Shown: one piece after another, positions 53,193-62,366 of the stretch
Numbering within the stretch: the stretch's first letter is position 1
How the letters are laid out: each line of letters opens with the position of its first letter
Origin: Kiritimatiellaceae bacterium
Lineage (GTDB): Bacteria; Verrucomicrobiota; Kiritimatiellia; Kiritimatiellales; Tichowtungiaceae
DNA length: 64,000 nucleotides
Direction: 5' to 3'
NCBI GenBank assembly: GCA_013141415.1
Contig: JABFQY010000003.1
Span: 62,001 to 126,000 of the forward strand
Notes under the pieces: model-generated
The model's database searches: none
Seen by the model: the letters and a program-made list of their open reading frames with translations, nothing else
Told to the model about the DNA's origin: nothing
Translations under genes and position numbers: made by a program

Positions 53193-54104
53193 TCATTTTC
53201 GGGCAGATTGGCAGAATTGTTCAACCCAGCGGTTGGCGAGCTGACAGCTTTCGCGGGTGGCGTCCGGCTGATCGTCGGGAAATGCGGATAGCCAGAGCGC
53301 GCGGTTTTCGAGAAAGGCATTTGTCCAGTCCACAGGAATCTGTTCGGGCATAGCCATCGGTTGCACCCAGATGATGCAGGCGGAGGCGGTTAGCAGGGTT
53401 TTCAGGCAGTCGCGTTCGCCGGGCGAAAAGAAGGTGCTGCAAACCAGTCCGTCGAAGGTAGCCAGTTCGTTTTGCAATGCAATCACCTCCGCTTCAGACG
53501 CACGCCGCGAGACGCGCAGAGCACGGCGCGGACCGGAATCGTTGAGCAACGCCTGATTGCCTTTAAAGCGGCTCTGCTTTACCCAGCCCTGAGGAACATC
53601 GCGCAGCGCCCAGCGGCGCGGATTGGCCCGCACATAATTTTCGCGAACGGCCAGCTCTTCGGCATCAAAGCAGATCACATCGTAATAATTAGGGGCCCAC
53701 ACTTTGCCGGGCACTTTCTGTTCTTTCTCACCATGGTGAGAGATTACCGGTTGCACGAGGCCGGCACGGCGCGCTTCGCGGGTGACCGAGCCTTTAAAGA
53801 GGTTGAGCACCTCGCCCAGCCCGGCTCCGCCGGGCCGGAGAATGCGCACAATCCCATGGAAGTGGTTCGGCATGAGCTGCCAGGCCCCGAGCCGGATATG
53901 GGAGTAGTGTTGCGGAATCTCGCCCCAGAACCGTTCAACCAACTTTCCGAGCGCATTGGGGTGCATTTCTCCTTTTCTGACCGTTCCGAAAAAATGGCGG
54001 TGATAGTCGGCACCCAACGTGACGAAATACCAGCCGGGCCGCGAATAGTCGCGACCATCCATCCGCAGTTTCTGCGACATGCTTTTTTTGAGCTCCGGCA
54101 GCAT
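53193..54104 (-). CDS. REP-associated tyrosine transposase (RAYT, Y1/IS200-like) with C-terminal extension
   Basis: A 303-residue protein. The N-terminal ~180 residues are a Y1 HUH domain: 'GWYFVTLGADYHRHFFG', the metal motif H81-F-H83 in 'LMPNHFHGIV', the likely catalytic tyrosine Y141 (or Y140) in 'WAPNYYDVI', and 'YVRANPRRWAL'. RAYTs cut and join REP hairpins. After residue ~190 there is an extra ~110-residue domain ('ATFDGLVCSTFFSPGERDCL', 'LTASACIIWVQPM', 'IPVDWTNAF', 'NRALWLSAF') that resembles a DprA/SLOG-type Rossmann half and is not part of the transposase. GGGGGAG precedes the ATG. Confidence 0.85.
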   Translation of the reverse strand: MLPELKKSMSQKLRMDGRDYSRPGWYFVTLGADYHRHFFGTVRKGEMHPNALGKLVERFWGEIPQHYSHIRLGAWQLMPNHFHGIVRILRPGGAGLGEVLNLFKGSVTREARRAGLVQPVISHHGEKEQKVPGKVWAPNYYDVICFDAEELAVRENYVRANPRRWALRDVPQGWVKQSRFKGNQALLNDSGPRRALRVSRRASEAEVIALQNELATFDGLVCSTFFSPGERDCLKTLLTASACIIWVQPMAMPEQIPVDWTNAFLENRALWLSAFPDDQPDATRESCQLANRWVEQFCQSARK

Positions 54105-54144
54105 ACTCTCCCCCTCAATGTAACAATGAATTACAAAGAGTTTT

Positions 54145-55113
54145 TCAAAGCGAGAAAATTTTTAGTTGCATATCATCAGGCAAATCGAGATCAACGGTGA
54201 CAGGCCGTCCAAACTTCGGATGGCGGAAGCTGAGTCCGGAAGCGTGTAAAGCCTGACGATCCATTCGTAACCGTGCGCGGTCGGCGTCCGTGAGAGTATC
54301 TTTGCAAAAGCGGAGAAAAAGGGTTTCGTCCACGCCGTAGAGTTTGTCGCCGACAATCGGTGCTCCCAGCGCCAGCAGCGTGGCGCGGATCTGATGCAGC
54401 CGTCCGGTATGCGGTTCCGCTTCGATCAGCGCGATATCGCCGCATTGTTTAATCAGCCGGAATTTAGTTTCCGCCCATTCGGCATCCAGCGTCTCGGGAC
54501 GAGCCGCTTCACCTGGAATAAACTTCCGTTTTTTGCGGATAGCTGACTCCGTGTCAGCGACCAGCCATCCGGCGGTTTCCAGTTCCGCCGGAAAATCCGT
54601 CGATTCCACCAGCGCCTGATAGCGCTTCACGACCTTGCGGCCGGAAAACTGTTTGCGGCAGTTTTCGGATGCGGCAAAATTTTTCGCGATAACGACCAGT
54701 CCGGAGGTTTCGCGGTCGATGCGGTTGACGAATGTAAAATCGGTTAAGCCCTGCTCATTTTTCAGCCACGCCCAGAGCGTATGGTTGAAATAGCGTCCGC
54801 CCGGATGGCACGGCAGATTGCCGCTCTTATTGACCAGCAGAAGATCCTCGTCGTCTGAAATGATGCCGATATTAAAATCAACCGGCGGCTCCGGCCGGTC
54901 GTCGGGTTCATAGCTCAGCCGATCGCCAGTCCGCAACGGAGTTTCCGGAACGCACGGCTGGTCGTTAACCGTCACAACTCCGGCCTTGATGCGCTCACAC
55001 CAGCCGGCCCGGTCATGATAGGAAAAACGCTCGGTGAGGAAATCAGCCACCGCTGTTCCGTCCGCCGTTTCAGGTACTTCAAAAACCATTTCCCGTTTCA
55101 TCCGGTCACTCAT
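54145..55113 (-). CDS. RluA-family RNA pseudouridine synthase
   Basis: A 322-residue enzyme with an N-terminal S4-like RNA-binding domain (about 15-70) and the catalytic domain with D133 in 'VNRIDRETSGLVV'. 'HTGRLHQIRATL' and 'GAPIVGDKLYG' are the later conserved blocks. It converts uridine to pseudouridine in rRNA or tRNA. The exact target cannot be read from sequence. The 3' end is duplicated as a decayed fragment on the other side of the transposase at 53110. Confidence 0.92.
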   Translation of the reverse strand: MSDRMKREMVFEVPETADGTAVADFLTERFSYHDRAGWCERIKAGVVTVNDQPCVPETPLRTGDRLSYEPDDRPEPPVDFNIGIISDDEDLLLVNKSGNLPCHPGGRYFNHTLWAWLKNEQGLTDFTFVNRIDRETSGLVVIAKNFAASENCRKQFSGRKVVKRYQALVESTDFPAELETAGWLVADTESAIRKKRKFIPGEAARPETLDAEWAETKFRLIKQCGDIALIEAEPHTGRLHQIRATLLALGAPIVGDKLYGVDETLFLRFCKDTLTDADRARLRMDRQALHASGLSFRHPKFGRPVTVDLDLPDDMQLKIFSL

Positions 55114-55191
55114 AACAGAAACTGACCAATAAGCCGATCTTGATTCTATTCACCTTTGCTTCTTGGCGGCTTTGCGGTTATTTTCTCCGCC

Positions 55192-56094
55192 ATGAAAATA
55201 CTCTGCTGTGGAATTTTTCCGGCACTGCAACGAACGCTGGAAATGAAATCGCTGAAGCTCGGCGCGGTCAACCGCGTCCGCTCGGTGACGCTTTCGGTCG
55301 GCGGCAAGGCGACCAACGCCGCGCGCGTTCTGAACACGCTCGGCGGCGATCCCCTGCTCTTCGGTTTCGCCGGTGGCAATAACGGCGCGGTGATCAAGCG
55401 CCTGCTTGACGATGAAGGCATTACCCATGCTTTTGTCGGAACGAATGCCGAGACCCGTACGTCGCAAACTCTGCTGGCCGATGACGCTCATGATTTCACC
55501 GAGCTGGTCGAAGAGGGCCCGGAACTTCCGGCCAAAGATTGGAAATCTCTGATTAAAAAATTTCAGATGATGGAAAAGGAAATCATCATCATTTCCGGTA
55601 CGCTTCCGGCCCACGCGCCGCAGGAGATTTATGCCGAACTGATTCAGGCGGCGGACGGCAAACCGGTTATTCTGGATACGTCCGGCAAGCCGCTGCTCGC
55701 GGCGCTGGAGTTTCAGCCGGAACTGGTAAAAATTAACGCCGCCGAGCTGCTCAAAACAATGAACAGCGACAACATAGAAGACGCCGCGCAGGAAATGATC
55801 GCTCAAGGCGCCGGTGCTGTCGCTATCACACAAGGCTCCCAACCGGCCCTGCTGATTACCCGCGAAGAAACAGTTCAGTTTTCGGTTCCGAAAGTGAATG
55901 TCGTCAGCACACTTGGTTGCGGAGACTCGGTTAATGCCGGAATCGCTTTCGCGCTCCGGAAAGGCAGTTCGCTCAAAGAGGCGTTTGTCTTCGGGCTGGC
56001 CTGCGGAGCATCCAACGCCATGAACCGCCTGCCAGGCGTCGTTATGCCTGAACAGATCGCCGCCCTCGTCCCGCAAATTAAAATTCAGAAATGA
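55192..56094 (+). CDS. PfkB-family sugar kinase (1-phosphofructokinase-like)
   Basis: A 300-residue ribokinase-superfamily protein. 'VGGKATNAARVLNTLG' is the sugar-binding N-terminal signature, and 'STLGCGDSVNAGIAFAL' holds the anion hole and catalytic aspartate. The layout ('LEMKSLKLGAVNRVRS', 'ISGTLPAHAP') is nearest the 1-phosphofructokinase/tagatose-6-phosphate kinase group. Substrate unproven. The ATG at 55192 is used. The upstream part of the frame runs through a repeat-like intergenic sequence and overlaps the divergent pseudouridine synthase promoter region. Confidence 0.88.
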   Translation: MKILCCGIFPALQRTLEMKSLKLGAVNRVRSVTLSVGGKATNAARVLNTLGGDPLLFGFAGGNNGAVIKRLLDDEGITHAFVGTNAETRTSQTLLADDAHDFTELVEEGPELPAKDWKSLIKKFQMMEKEIIIISGTLPAHAPQEIYAELIQAADGKPVILDTSGKPLLAALEFQPELVKINAAELLKTMNSDNIEDAAQEMIAQGAGAVAITQGSQPALLITREETVQFSVPKVNVVSTLGCGDSVNAGIAFALRKGSSLKEAFVFGLACGASNAMNRLPGVVMPEQIAALVPQIKIQK

Positions 56095-56096
56095 TC

Positions 56097-56168
56097 CCTC
56101 GCAGAGAATCAGAGAACGCAGAGGAAAATCAGATTAAATCTCTCTGCGCTCTTTGCGCCTCTGCGAGG
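56097..56168. repeat. Imperfect inverted repeat between pfkB-like and radical SAM genes
   Basis: CCTCGCAGAG (56097-56106) pairs with CTCTGCGAGG (56159-56168), and the pairing continues inward with mismatches around AGAACGCAGAG and CTCTGCGCTCTTTG. It fills most of the gap and ends 20 nt before the radical SAM start. Confidence 0.75.
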
Positions 56169-56188
56169 ATTATGAAGTTAAGTTGAGT

Positions 56189-57934
56189 ATGGTTCCTTTT
56201 ACACAGTACAAGCAGTGGATGATTGAGCGGTACGGCGACGCGCTGTTCCGCGTACCCGTCGAAATCGCTTCGACCTGTCCGCATGGACGGTGCGCCTTCT
56301 GTTCTGAAAACGGAGCGCGGGCTCAGCAGACCCAGCGGCAGGAAAATCCGATCGATCAGATTGAAGCGGCGATTAAATTTTCCAAGCGGCGCTATAAGGC
56401 GCAAAAGCTGATGCTGTACGTTCAGGCTTTCACCGCCGACATGACCAGCCCCGAACAGCAGAAACTGATTCTTCAATGTCTGGAAAACTACCGGTTCGAA
56501 GCGATCAGCATCGGGACACGCCCCGATTGTCTGCCAGAGGCGGCAATTCATTTTCTGGAAACTTTAAAAACGCCCGCTGAGGTCAGCGGGCCTACAGCTT
56601 GTTGTAGGCTGGGTGACCCCACCCGGCGCGAAGTCTGGGTGGAACTCGGTGTGCAGACGGCCAACGACGAAACGCTGAAACGAATTAACCGCGGCCACGA
56701 CTGGGAATGCAGTAAGAAAGCCATTCTGGCGCTGGCGGCGCGCGGAATTCACGTCGCTCCGCATATCATCATCGGACTTCCCGGAGAAACTTCCGACGAC
56801 TGGAACCATACGGCGGAAGAACTGACGCAACTACCTATTTCAGGAATCAAGATTCACAACCTGCACGTCATGAAGGGAACCGAGTTGGCAAAAAAACCGC
56901 CGCCGGTGCTGAACCACTGGGAATATGCCGAGGCGCTGATGGAATTTCTGCGGCGGATTCCGGCGAAGATTCCGGTGATGCGCATTTCGACCGACACGCC
57001 GGATGAAGAATTGGTCGCTCCACACTGGCATTTAGAAAAAGGACAGTTTCTCGACTACGTCATTCAGCAGATGACTATGCGGGAAATCCGGCAGGGAGAT
57101 TTATGTGGAAGAGGCTTCCAGCCTCTGGCCAGCGGCAAGGATGCCGCTTCCACATTGCCTGTCACCACCGATGACGGAAGTATCACGTTCTTCAGCGAAG
57201 ACTGGAAAGAGCACTACCATACAAAAACCGGCGCGCGGCTGGAGGCAGAAAAAAAGTTTGTCGAGCCATCAGGTTTAGTTGCCAAACTCCAAAACTCAAA
57301 TCTCAAACTTCTCGATGTCTGCTTCGGACTCGGCAACAACTCGCTGGCGGCGCTGTGTGCCACGAAAGGCGCAAGCCATCAGCTCGATATCACCGCGCTG
57401 GAAGTGGATAAACGAGTCGTCCGCGCCGCCGCCGAATGTTTTCAAACACTGGAAACCGATCCGGTTGATTGGAAAAAAACTCTAACGGAGCTTCTGAAAT
57501 CGAATCAATCGGTAATCGGCAATCATCAATTGGCAATCCGGTGGGGCGACGCCCGCCGGCTGATCCAGAGTTTGGAAGCCGAATCATTCGACATCGTCTT
57601 CCACGATCCGTTTTCCAGCCAGCACTGTCCGGAGCTGTGGACGGTGGAATTTTTTCAACAGCTTTACCGCGTGATGAAGCCGGATGGCGTTCTGCTGACG
57701 TATTCATCCTCGCTACCGGTGCGCGGCGCGATGATCGAGGCCGGTTTTATGATCGGCGAGACAAAGCCGGGCCATCCGATGGGTAACGGCACGATCGCCG
57801 CTAAACGGCTGAGTGACATTGAGTTTCCGATCACTGAAAAACCGGATGCCCGGCGCAGTATTCCGTACCGCGACCCGTATCTCTGCGCGACCTCAAAAAC
57901 CATCCTGCGTAACCGGCAGGAAGCCATTGAATAG
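56189..57934 (+). CDS. Radical SAM protein fused to an MnmC-like methyltransferase
   Basis: A 581-residue fusion. The N-terminal half is a TIGR01212/YhcC-type radical SAM domain with cluster cysteines C30-x4-C35-x2-C38 ('CPHGRCAFCSE'), 'YVQAFTADM' and 'HVAPHIIIGLPGE'. The second half (about 325-560) is a DUF752/MnmC-like SAM methyltransferase ('FSEDWKEHYHTKTGARLEAE', 'LLDVCFGLGNNS', 'VFHDPFSSQ'). The substrate is probably RNA, but unproven. Two palindromic elements lie in frame inside it, at residues ~127-148 and ~305-323. The second falls in the linker between domains. The ATG at 56189 is used, and the frame before it is repeat sequence. Confidence 0.88.
   Translation: MVPFTQYKQWMIERYGDALFRVPVEIASTCPHGRCAFCSENGARAQQTQRQENPIDQIEAAIKFSKRRYKAQKLMLYVQAFTADMTSPEQQKLILQCLENYRFEAISIGTRPDCLPEAAIHFLETLKTPAEVSGPTACCRLGDPTRREVWVELGVQTANDETLKRINRGHDWECSKKAILALAARGIHVAPHIIIGLPGETSDDWNHTAEELTQLPISGIKIHNLHVMKGTELAKKPPPVLNHWEYAEALMEFLRRIPAKIPVMRISTDTPDEELVAPHWHLEKGQFLDYVIQQMTMREIRQGDLCGRGFQPLASGKDAASTLPVTTDDGSITFFSEDWKEHYHTKTGARLEAEKKFVEPSGLVAKLQNSNLKLLDVCFGLGNNSLAALCATKGASHQLDITALEVDKRVVRAAAECFQTLETDPVDWKKTLTELLKSNQSVIGNHQLAIRWGDARRLIQSLEAESFDIVFHDPFSSQHCPELWTVEFFQQLYRVMKPDGVLLTYSSSLPVRGAMIEAGFMIGETKPGHPMGNGTIAAKRLSDIEFPITEKPDARRSIPYRDPYLCATSKTILRNRQEAIE
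56573..56624. repeat. Triple-hairpin palindromic element in frame within the radical SAM domain
   Basis: Three hairpins in a row: CCCGCTGA/TCAGCGGG (56573-56590), CCTACA/TGTAGG (56591-56608) and GGGTG/CACCC (56611-56624). They encode about 'TPAEVSGPTACCRLGDPTR', which is out of place beside the flanking conserved sequence. Confidence 0.75.
57103..57155. repeat. Cruciform palindromic element in frame between the two domains
   Basis: Outer arms ATGTGGAAG and CTTCCACAT (57103-57111 and 57147-57155) enclose two hairpins, GAGGC/GCCTC (57111-57125) and AGCGGCA/TGCCGCT (57131-57148). The inserted protein segment is about 'CGRGFQPLASGKDAASTLP'. Confidence 0.8.
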
Positions 57935-57978
57935 TGCGCGGCAGAAAGGTACATTCGCCGCTCAATTTAAAGGATCTT

Positions 57979-59562
57979 ATGAAACAGATGCTGGCCGATT
58001 TGAAACTTCCGTTGCTACTGGTGACTCTAATAAGTCTGTGTGCCGTGCTGGTGATGCCAATCACACCGATTGACGAGACGCGCTATCTGTCTGTCGCGTG
58101 GGAGATGTGGAACCACCATTCCTTTCTGGTGCCCTACTTAAACGGCGAACCCTATTCCCACAAGCCGCCCCTGCTGTTCTGGCTGCTGCACGCCGGCTGG
58201 GCGCTGTTCGGCGTGAATGATTTTACGCCGCGAATGATTCCGGGAATTTTCAGCCTGCTGAATCTTCTACTGGTGTACCGCATCAGCCTCCGGCTCTGGC
58301 CACAGGAACGCAAGACCGCTTTTTTCGCCGGGCTGATTCTGGCGACCACATCAATCTGGGATGCATGGTCTATCGTGATCATGTTCGACATGGTTCTGAC
58401 GTTCTGGATTCTGCTGGGACTGCTAGGAACGCTGCGCGCCGCTGATTCGAAACGCGGCGGCTGGCTAATGCTGGCGGCCGGTATTACTGGCGGACTGCTG
58501 ACAAAAGGTCCGGCTGTATTGGTCTATCTTCTTTCTGTTCCGCTTCTGCGTGCCGCATGGGATACTCGGAGAGCCACGCCGGTTCGCGCAAAATGGTACT
58601 TCGGCATTCTGGGCGCCGTTGCGCTGGGCTTTGCCGCCGCCCTGCTATGGGTCATCCCGGCGGCAATTCAAGGCGGCGAAACCTACCGGCAGGCCATTCT
58701 TTGGGGCCAAACGGCCGGACGGATTACGTCATCCTTTGCACATCGTCTGCCGTTCTGGTTTTATCTGCCGATTGTTCCGGTTCTCTTTTTTCCATGGATA
58801 CTTTTCCGCCCGTCTTTCGCAAAGCTCAGTCTGAAATCAGCCGACACCGGAACCCGTTTCTGTCTGGCATGGCTTGCCCTGCCGCTACTCGTTTTTTCCA
58901 TGATCAGCGGCAAGCAGGTGCACTATTTGATTCCGTTCATTCCGGCAGGCGCATTGCTAATCGGCCGTAACATTGCCAAAGCCGAAGGAACCGCCGGAAA
59001 GCGTTCGGTGAAAGCCTTCGGAATTCTTTTCCTCCTGCTTGGGCTGATTGCGCCGATTCTTCCGTTCATCAATCTCGGTGAAGAAATCGGAAAACTGCCA
59101 TCCGGTTCAACATACATTGCTTCAGCGGGACTGCTGACTGCCAGCCTGCTGTTACTGATTCCGTTCCGCTCAAGCGGTAATTACGCCACAAGGCTTGCCG
59201 TCAGCATGACACTGGTGCTGATTTTCGGCCTCTTCGAGGCAAAAAAAAGCTTTATGGAAAACTACGACATAAAAGAAGTGGCCATACGCATCCGAAGTGA
59301 AATGGATGCGGGGCATGCCGTAGCAAATATGGCGAATTACCACGGGCAATATCAGTTTCTAGGCCGACTGACACAACCCATTGCCGAGTTGGAAGAAAAT
59401 CCCGATGCCATTAATAATTTTGCGGCAAGCAATTCCGGCGCGCTGTTTATCAGTTATAAACACAAAGAAGACGCGCTACCTGAAGGAGCTGAAATCTGGT
59501 TTACCCACAAATACAGAGGGCGCAACGTGGTGCTTTGGCACCTATGTATCGCCCAGCCTTAA
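57979..59562 (+). CDS. GT39/ArnT-like glycosyltransferase, integral membrane
   Basis: A 527-residue protein with about ten to twelve membrane segments and the catalytic first-loop acidic pair D32-E33 in 'PIDETRYLSVAWEMW', typical of ArnT/PMT enzymes that use polyprenyl-phosphate sugars. 'NGEPYSHKPPLLFWLLH' is also diagnostic. It would modify lipid A or another glycan on the periplasmic side. AAAGGAT precedes the ATG at 57979. Its 3' end overlaps the converging LAB_N gene by 4 nt. That gene and the GT2 after it often accompany ArnT-like enzymes. Confidence 0.88.
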   Translation: MKQMLADLKLPLLLVTLISLCAVLVMPITPIDETRYLSVAWEMWNHHSFLVPYLNGEPYSHKPPLLFWLLHAGWALFGVNDFTPRMIPGIFSLLNLLLVYRISLRLWPQERKTAFFAGLILATTSIWDAWSIVIMFDMVLTFWILLGLLGTLRAADSKRGGWLMLAAGITGGLLTKGPAVLVYLLSVPLLRAAWDTRRATPVRAKWYFGILGAVALGFAAALLWVIPAAIQGGETYRQAILWGQTAGRITSSFAHRLPFWFYLPIVPVLFFPWILFRPSFAKLSLKSADTGTRFCLAWLALPLLVFSMISGKQVHYLIPFIPAGALLIGRNIAKAEGTAGKRSVKAFGILFLLLGLIAPILPFINLGEEIGKLPSGSTYIASAGLLTASLLLLIPFRSSGNYATRLAVSMTLVLIFGLFEAKKSFMENYDIKEVAIRIRSEMDAGHAVANMANYHGQYQFLGRLTQPIAELEENPDAINNFAASNSGALFISYKHKEDALPEGAEIWFTHKYRGRNVVLWHLCIAQP

Positions 59563-59864
59563 ACTGCTGTCCGGCGACGGTGGGTGATATCAAGAAACAG
59601 ATTGTAGGCAGCCACGCAGGCAGGAAAAAGATTCGACAGAATACCGACGGAGTCGTTTTTCCCGAACGTGAAATAAGATAGCAGGCAGACGCTTCCAGTC
59701 AGGCTCATGTACCAGAAAAGTTGCGGGAACGTCGGTTTCTTTTTCATGTGCGACGCGATCAGTTGCACAAGCCAGCGACCACCGAAAAGAACAACACCGA
59801 CATAGCCAACCAATTTCCACGGTGTGACAATCCAAGCTCCAATGGTAAACAGTTCATTGTTCAT
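59559..59864 (-). CDS. LAB_N-domain small membrane protein
   Basis: A 101-residue protein matching the lipid-A-disaccharide-synthase N-terminal domain: '[20 protein letters not shown]', '[19 protein letters not shown]' and 'AYNLFLD'. It has about three membrane helices and exists here as a stand-alone protein without the LpxB enzyme part. Such proteins are usually next to GT2 and GT39 glycosyltransferases, as here, and may form a membrane scaffold or flippase part. The start overlaps the GT2 end by 11 nt. Confidence 0.88.
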   Translation of the reverse strand: MNNELFTIGAWIVTPWKLVGYVGVVLFGGRWLVQLIASHMKKKPTFPQLFWYMSLTGSVCLLSYFTFGKNDSVGILSNLFPACVAAYNLFLDITHRRRTAV

Positions 59865-60555
59865 TGTGCCGCTCCATCTTCGGGTAAATTACTTTGCGGT
59901 TCAGAAGCCAGCGAACGCCGAATAAATCGTAAATCCCGCGCAACGCCCGGTTCCAGTTGGTGTATTTAGAAACACCGAGAGTTCTGGCGCGATGATTAAC
60001 CGGCGTTTCCGCAATGCGCAGTCCGGCATGTTTAAAAATTGCAGGAAGATAACGGTGCAGTCCGTTAAACGGAACAAGCAGTTCGACGTGTTCGTGGCGG
60101 AAAGCCTTGAGCGAGCAGCCGGTATCGCTGATACCGTCATTCAGAATGCTCCGGCGAATTGCATTGGCGGCCTTGGACGCAACACGGCGGCTCCATGTGT
60201 CGCGCCGTTTTACCCGTTGGCCGCAGGCTACATCGTTCTGATCAAGCAACGCTGTCAGCTTTTCAATGTCGGCCGGATCATTCTGGCCGTCGCCATCCAT
60301 CAGCACAATCAAATCGCCGGAGGCGGCGCGCATACCGGCGTACATCGCGGCGCTCTGTCCGCGGTTTTGAGTCAGCCGGAGGCCGCGCACGGACGGTATG
60401 CCACAAATGATTTCCCATGTCCGGTCGCGGCTGCCGTCATCTACTGCGATGATTTCCGCGTCCGGCTGACAGGCCCGTACTTCTTCCAGAACGGAACGGA
60501 CACAGGCTTCTTCGTTATAAAAAGGAATGACGATGGATTTTTTTACGTTGCTCAT
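59854..60555 (-). CDS. Family 2 glycosyltransferase (polyprenyl-phosphate glycosyltransferase type)
   Basis: A 233-residue GT-A enzyme with '[13 protein letters not shown]', '[10 protein letters not shown]' and the metal motif D-G-D in '[11 protein letters not shown]', followed by '[10 protein letters not shown]'. It probably loads a sugar onto a polyprenyl phosphate for the ArnT-like enzyme. It lacks the C-terminal membrane helices of ArnC. The ATG overlaps the aspS stop by 4 nt. Donor sugar not decidable. Confidence 0.9.
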   Translation of the reverse strand: MSNVKKSIVIPFYNEEACVRSVLEEVRACQPDAEIIAVDDGSRDRTWEIICGIPSVRGLRLTQNRGQSAAMYAGMRAASGDLIVLMDGDGQNDPADIEKLTALLDQNDVACGQRVKRRDTWSRRVASKAANAIRRSILNDGISDTGCSLKAFRHEHVELLVPFNGLHRYLPAIFKHAGLRIAETPVNHRARTLGVSKYTNWNRALRGIYDLFGVRWLLNRKVIYPKMERHNEQ

Positions 60556-62342
60556 TCGGCATCTTTTTCCTGCTTCTTCGGCGGCAGGTTAAGTTTGATG
60601 TGCAGTTCGCGCAGCTGCTTAAGTTCCACTTCGCCGGGCGCGCCCATCAGCAGGTCTTCCGCTTTCTGATTCATCGGGAAAGCGATGACTTCGCGAATGT
60701 TCGGTTCGTCAGCCAGCAGCATCACCATGCGATCCACGCCGGGAGCGATACCGGCGTGCGGCGGTGCGCCGTATTTGAAAGCGCGGTGAAGCGCCGGGAA
60801 TTTGGTTTCGACCACTTCCTGTCCATAACCGGCGAGATCAAACGCCTTGATCATCAGTTCAGGACTATGGTTGCGCACCGCACCGGACGAAAGTTCGGTG
60901 CCGTTGCAAACGATGTCGTACTGGTACGCCAGAATATCGAGCGGGTCTTTGTTGATCAGCGCATCCATTCCGCCTTGAGGCATCGAGAACGGATTGTGAC
61001 TGAAGGCCACCTTGCCTTCATCGTCGAGCTCGTACATCGGGAAGTCGACAATCCAGCAGAAGCGGAAGACGTCTTTTTCGAGCAGACCCAGACGGTTGCC
61101 GAGTTCCGTACGAACCGCACCGCCGATGCTCTGCGCCCCCTTCAACATGTCGGCGATGAAAAACATCGTGTCGCCGTCGCCAGCATTGCCAAGCGCCTTG
61201 AGCTGCGCCAGTTCATCCGCGCTGAGGAACTTGGCGATCGGGCCTTTGGCTTCGCCGTCGGCCCAGCTGATGTAGCCAAGACCTTTGGCGCCGACCGACT
61301 GCGCGAAGGCGACCATGTCGTCGAAAAATTTGCGCGGCTGTCCGGCGCACCCTTTAACAGAAATGGTTTTAACCACGCCGCCCTTCTCTACCACACCGGC
61401 AAATGCTTTGAATCCGCAGGTGCGGAAAATATCACTGGCGTCCTGCATAATGAGCGGATTGCGCAGGTCGGGTTTATCCGAGCCGTACTTATCCATCGCT
61501 TCGCGGTACGGAATGCGAATGAACGGAATTCCATCCACTTTTTTGTCGCTGAACTCTTTGAAAATAGTGGCGAGCAGTTTTTCATTCACCGCGAAGACAT
61601 CGTCCTGTGTGGCAAAGCTCATTTCCATATCGAGCTGATAGAACTCGCCGGGCGAGCGGTCGGCGCGGGCGTCTTCGTCGCGGAAGCACGGAGCAATTTG
61701 AAAATAGCGGTCGAAGCCGGAAACCATCAGCAGCTGCTTGAACTGCTGCGGAGCCTGCGGCAGAGCATAGAATTTTCCGGGATGAACGCGGCTCGGCACG
61801 AGATAATCGCGCGCGCCTTCCGGCGACGAGCTGGTGAGGATCGGCGTCTGGTATTCAAGAAAACCCTGCTCGGTCATCAGTTGACGGATACGGGAAATCA
61901 CTTTGGAGCGCAGAACGATGTTGTCGTGCAGGCTCTTGCGGCGCAGATCGAGGAAGCGGTATTTGAGACGCAGTGCTTCAGAACAGTCATCGTCTTTGTT
62001 GACCTGAAATGGAATGACTTCGGCTTCGCCGAGCACTTCCATGGTTTCGGCAACCAGTTCGATTTCGCCGGTTATCAATTTCGGATTAACGGCGGAAGCA
62101 TCGCGGGCAACAATCGTGCCGGTAAAACAGCAAACGGTTTCCACGCGCCAGTGTTCGATGTTTTTATAAAACGCCTTGTCTGGGCTGATTACAATCTGCG
62201 TAATGCCATAGTGGTCGCGCAGGTCGATGAACAAAACGCCGCCGTGGTCACGGATGGTGTTGACCCAGCCGGAAAGGCGCACGGTCTGTCCGACGTTTTC
62301 TTTGCGGAGCTGACCGCAGGTGTGTGTACGAAATTTATGCAT
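60552..62342 (-). CDS. aspS: Aspartyl-tRNA synthetase (bacterial type)
   Basis: A ~596-residue class II synthetase. It has an OB-fold anticodon domain ('[23 protein letters not shown]' region), motif 2 with '[16 protein letters not shown]', the bacterial GAD insertion (about 300-400), and motif 3 '[13 protein letters not shown]'. The start is either the ATG at 62342 ('[10 protein letters not shown]', family start) or one four codons upstream at 62354. The first is preferred. It is downstream of hisS with a palindrome between them, and overlaps the GT2 gene. Confidence 0.96.
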   Translation of the reverse strand: MHKFRTHTCGQLRKENVGQTVRLSGWVNTIRDHGGVLFIDLRDHYGITQIVISPDKAFYKNIEHWRVETVCCFTGTIVARDASAVNPKLITGEIELVAETMEVLGEAEVIPFQVNKDDDCSEALRLKYRFLDLRRKSLHDNIVLRSKVISRIRQLMTEQGFLEYQTPILTSSSPEGARDYLVPSRVHPGKFYALPQAPQQFKQLLMVSGFDRYFQIAPCFRDEDARADRSPGEFYQLDMEMSFATQDDVFAVNEKLLATIFKEFSDKKVDGIPFIRIPYREAMDKYGSDKPDLRNPLIMQDASDIFRTCGFKAFAGVVEKGGVVKTISVKGCAGQPRKFFDDMVAFAQSVGAKGLGYISWADGEAKGPIAKFLSADELAQLKALGNAGDGDTMFFIADMLKGAQSIGGAVRTELGNRLGLLEKDVFRFCWIVDFPMYELDDEGKVAFSHNPFSMPQGGMDALINKDPLDILAYQYDIVCNGTELSSGAVRNHSPELMIKAFDLAGYGQEVVETKFPALHRAFKYGAPPHAGIAPGVDRMVMLLADEPNIREVIAFPMNQKAEDLLMGAPGEVELKQLRELHIKLNLPPKKQEKDAE

Positions 62343-62366
62343 AATTGATTCCATTTGTTTGTGCAG

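Noticed and set aside
53193-54104. Full insertion sequence with terminal repeats
   Set aside because: The flanking 63-nt copies are gene sequence that differs at about one position in seven. No IS200 end hairpins or clean ends were found.
60600-62348. 582-residue plus-strand open frame opposite aspS
   Set aside because: It mirrors the aspS coding strand. AspRS motifs on the minus strand are unambiguous.
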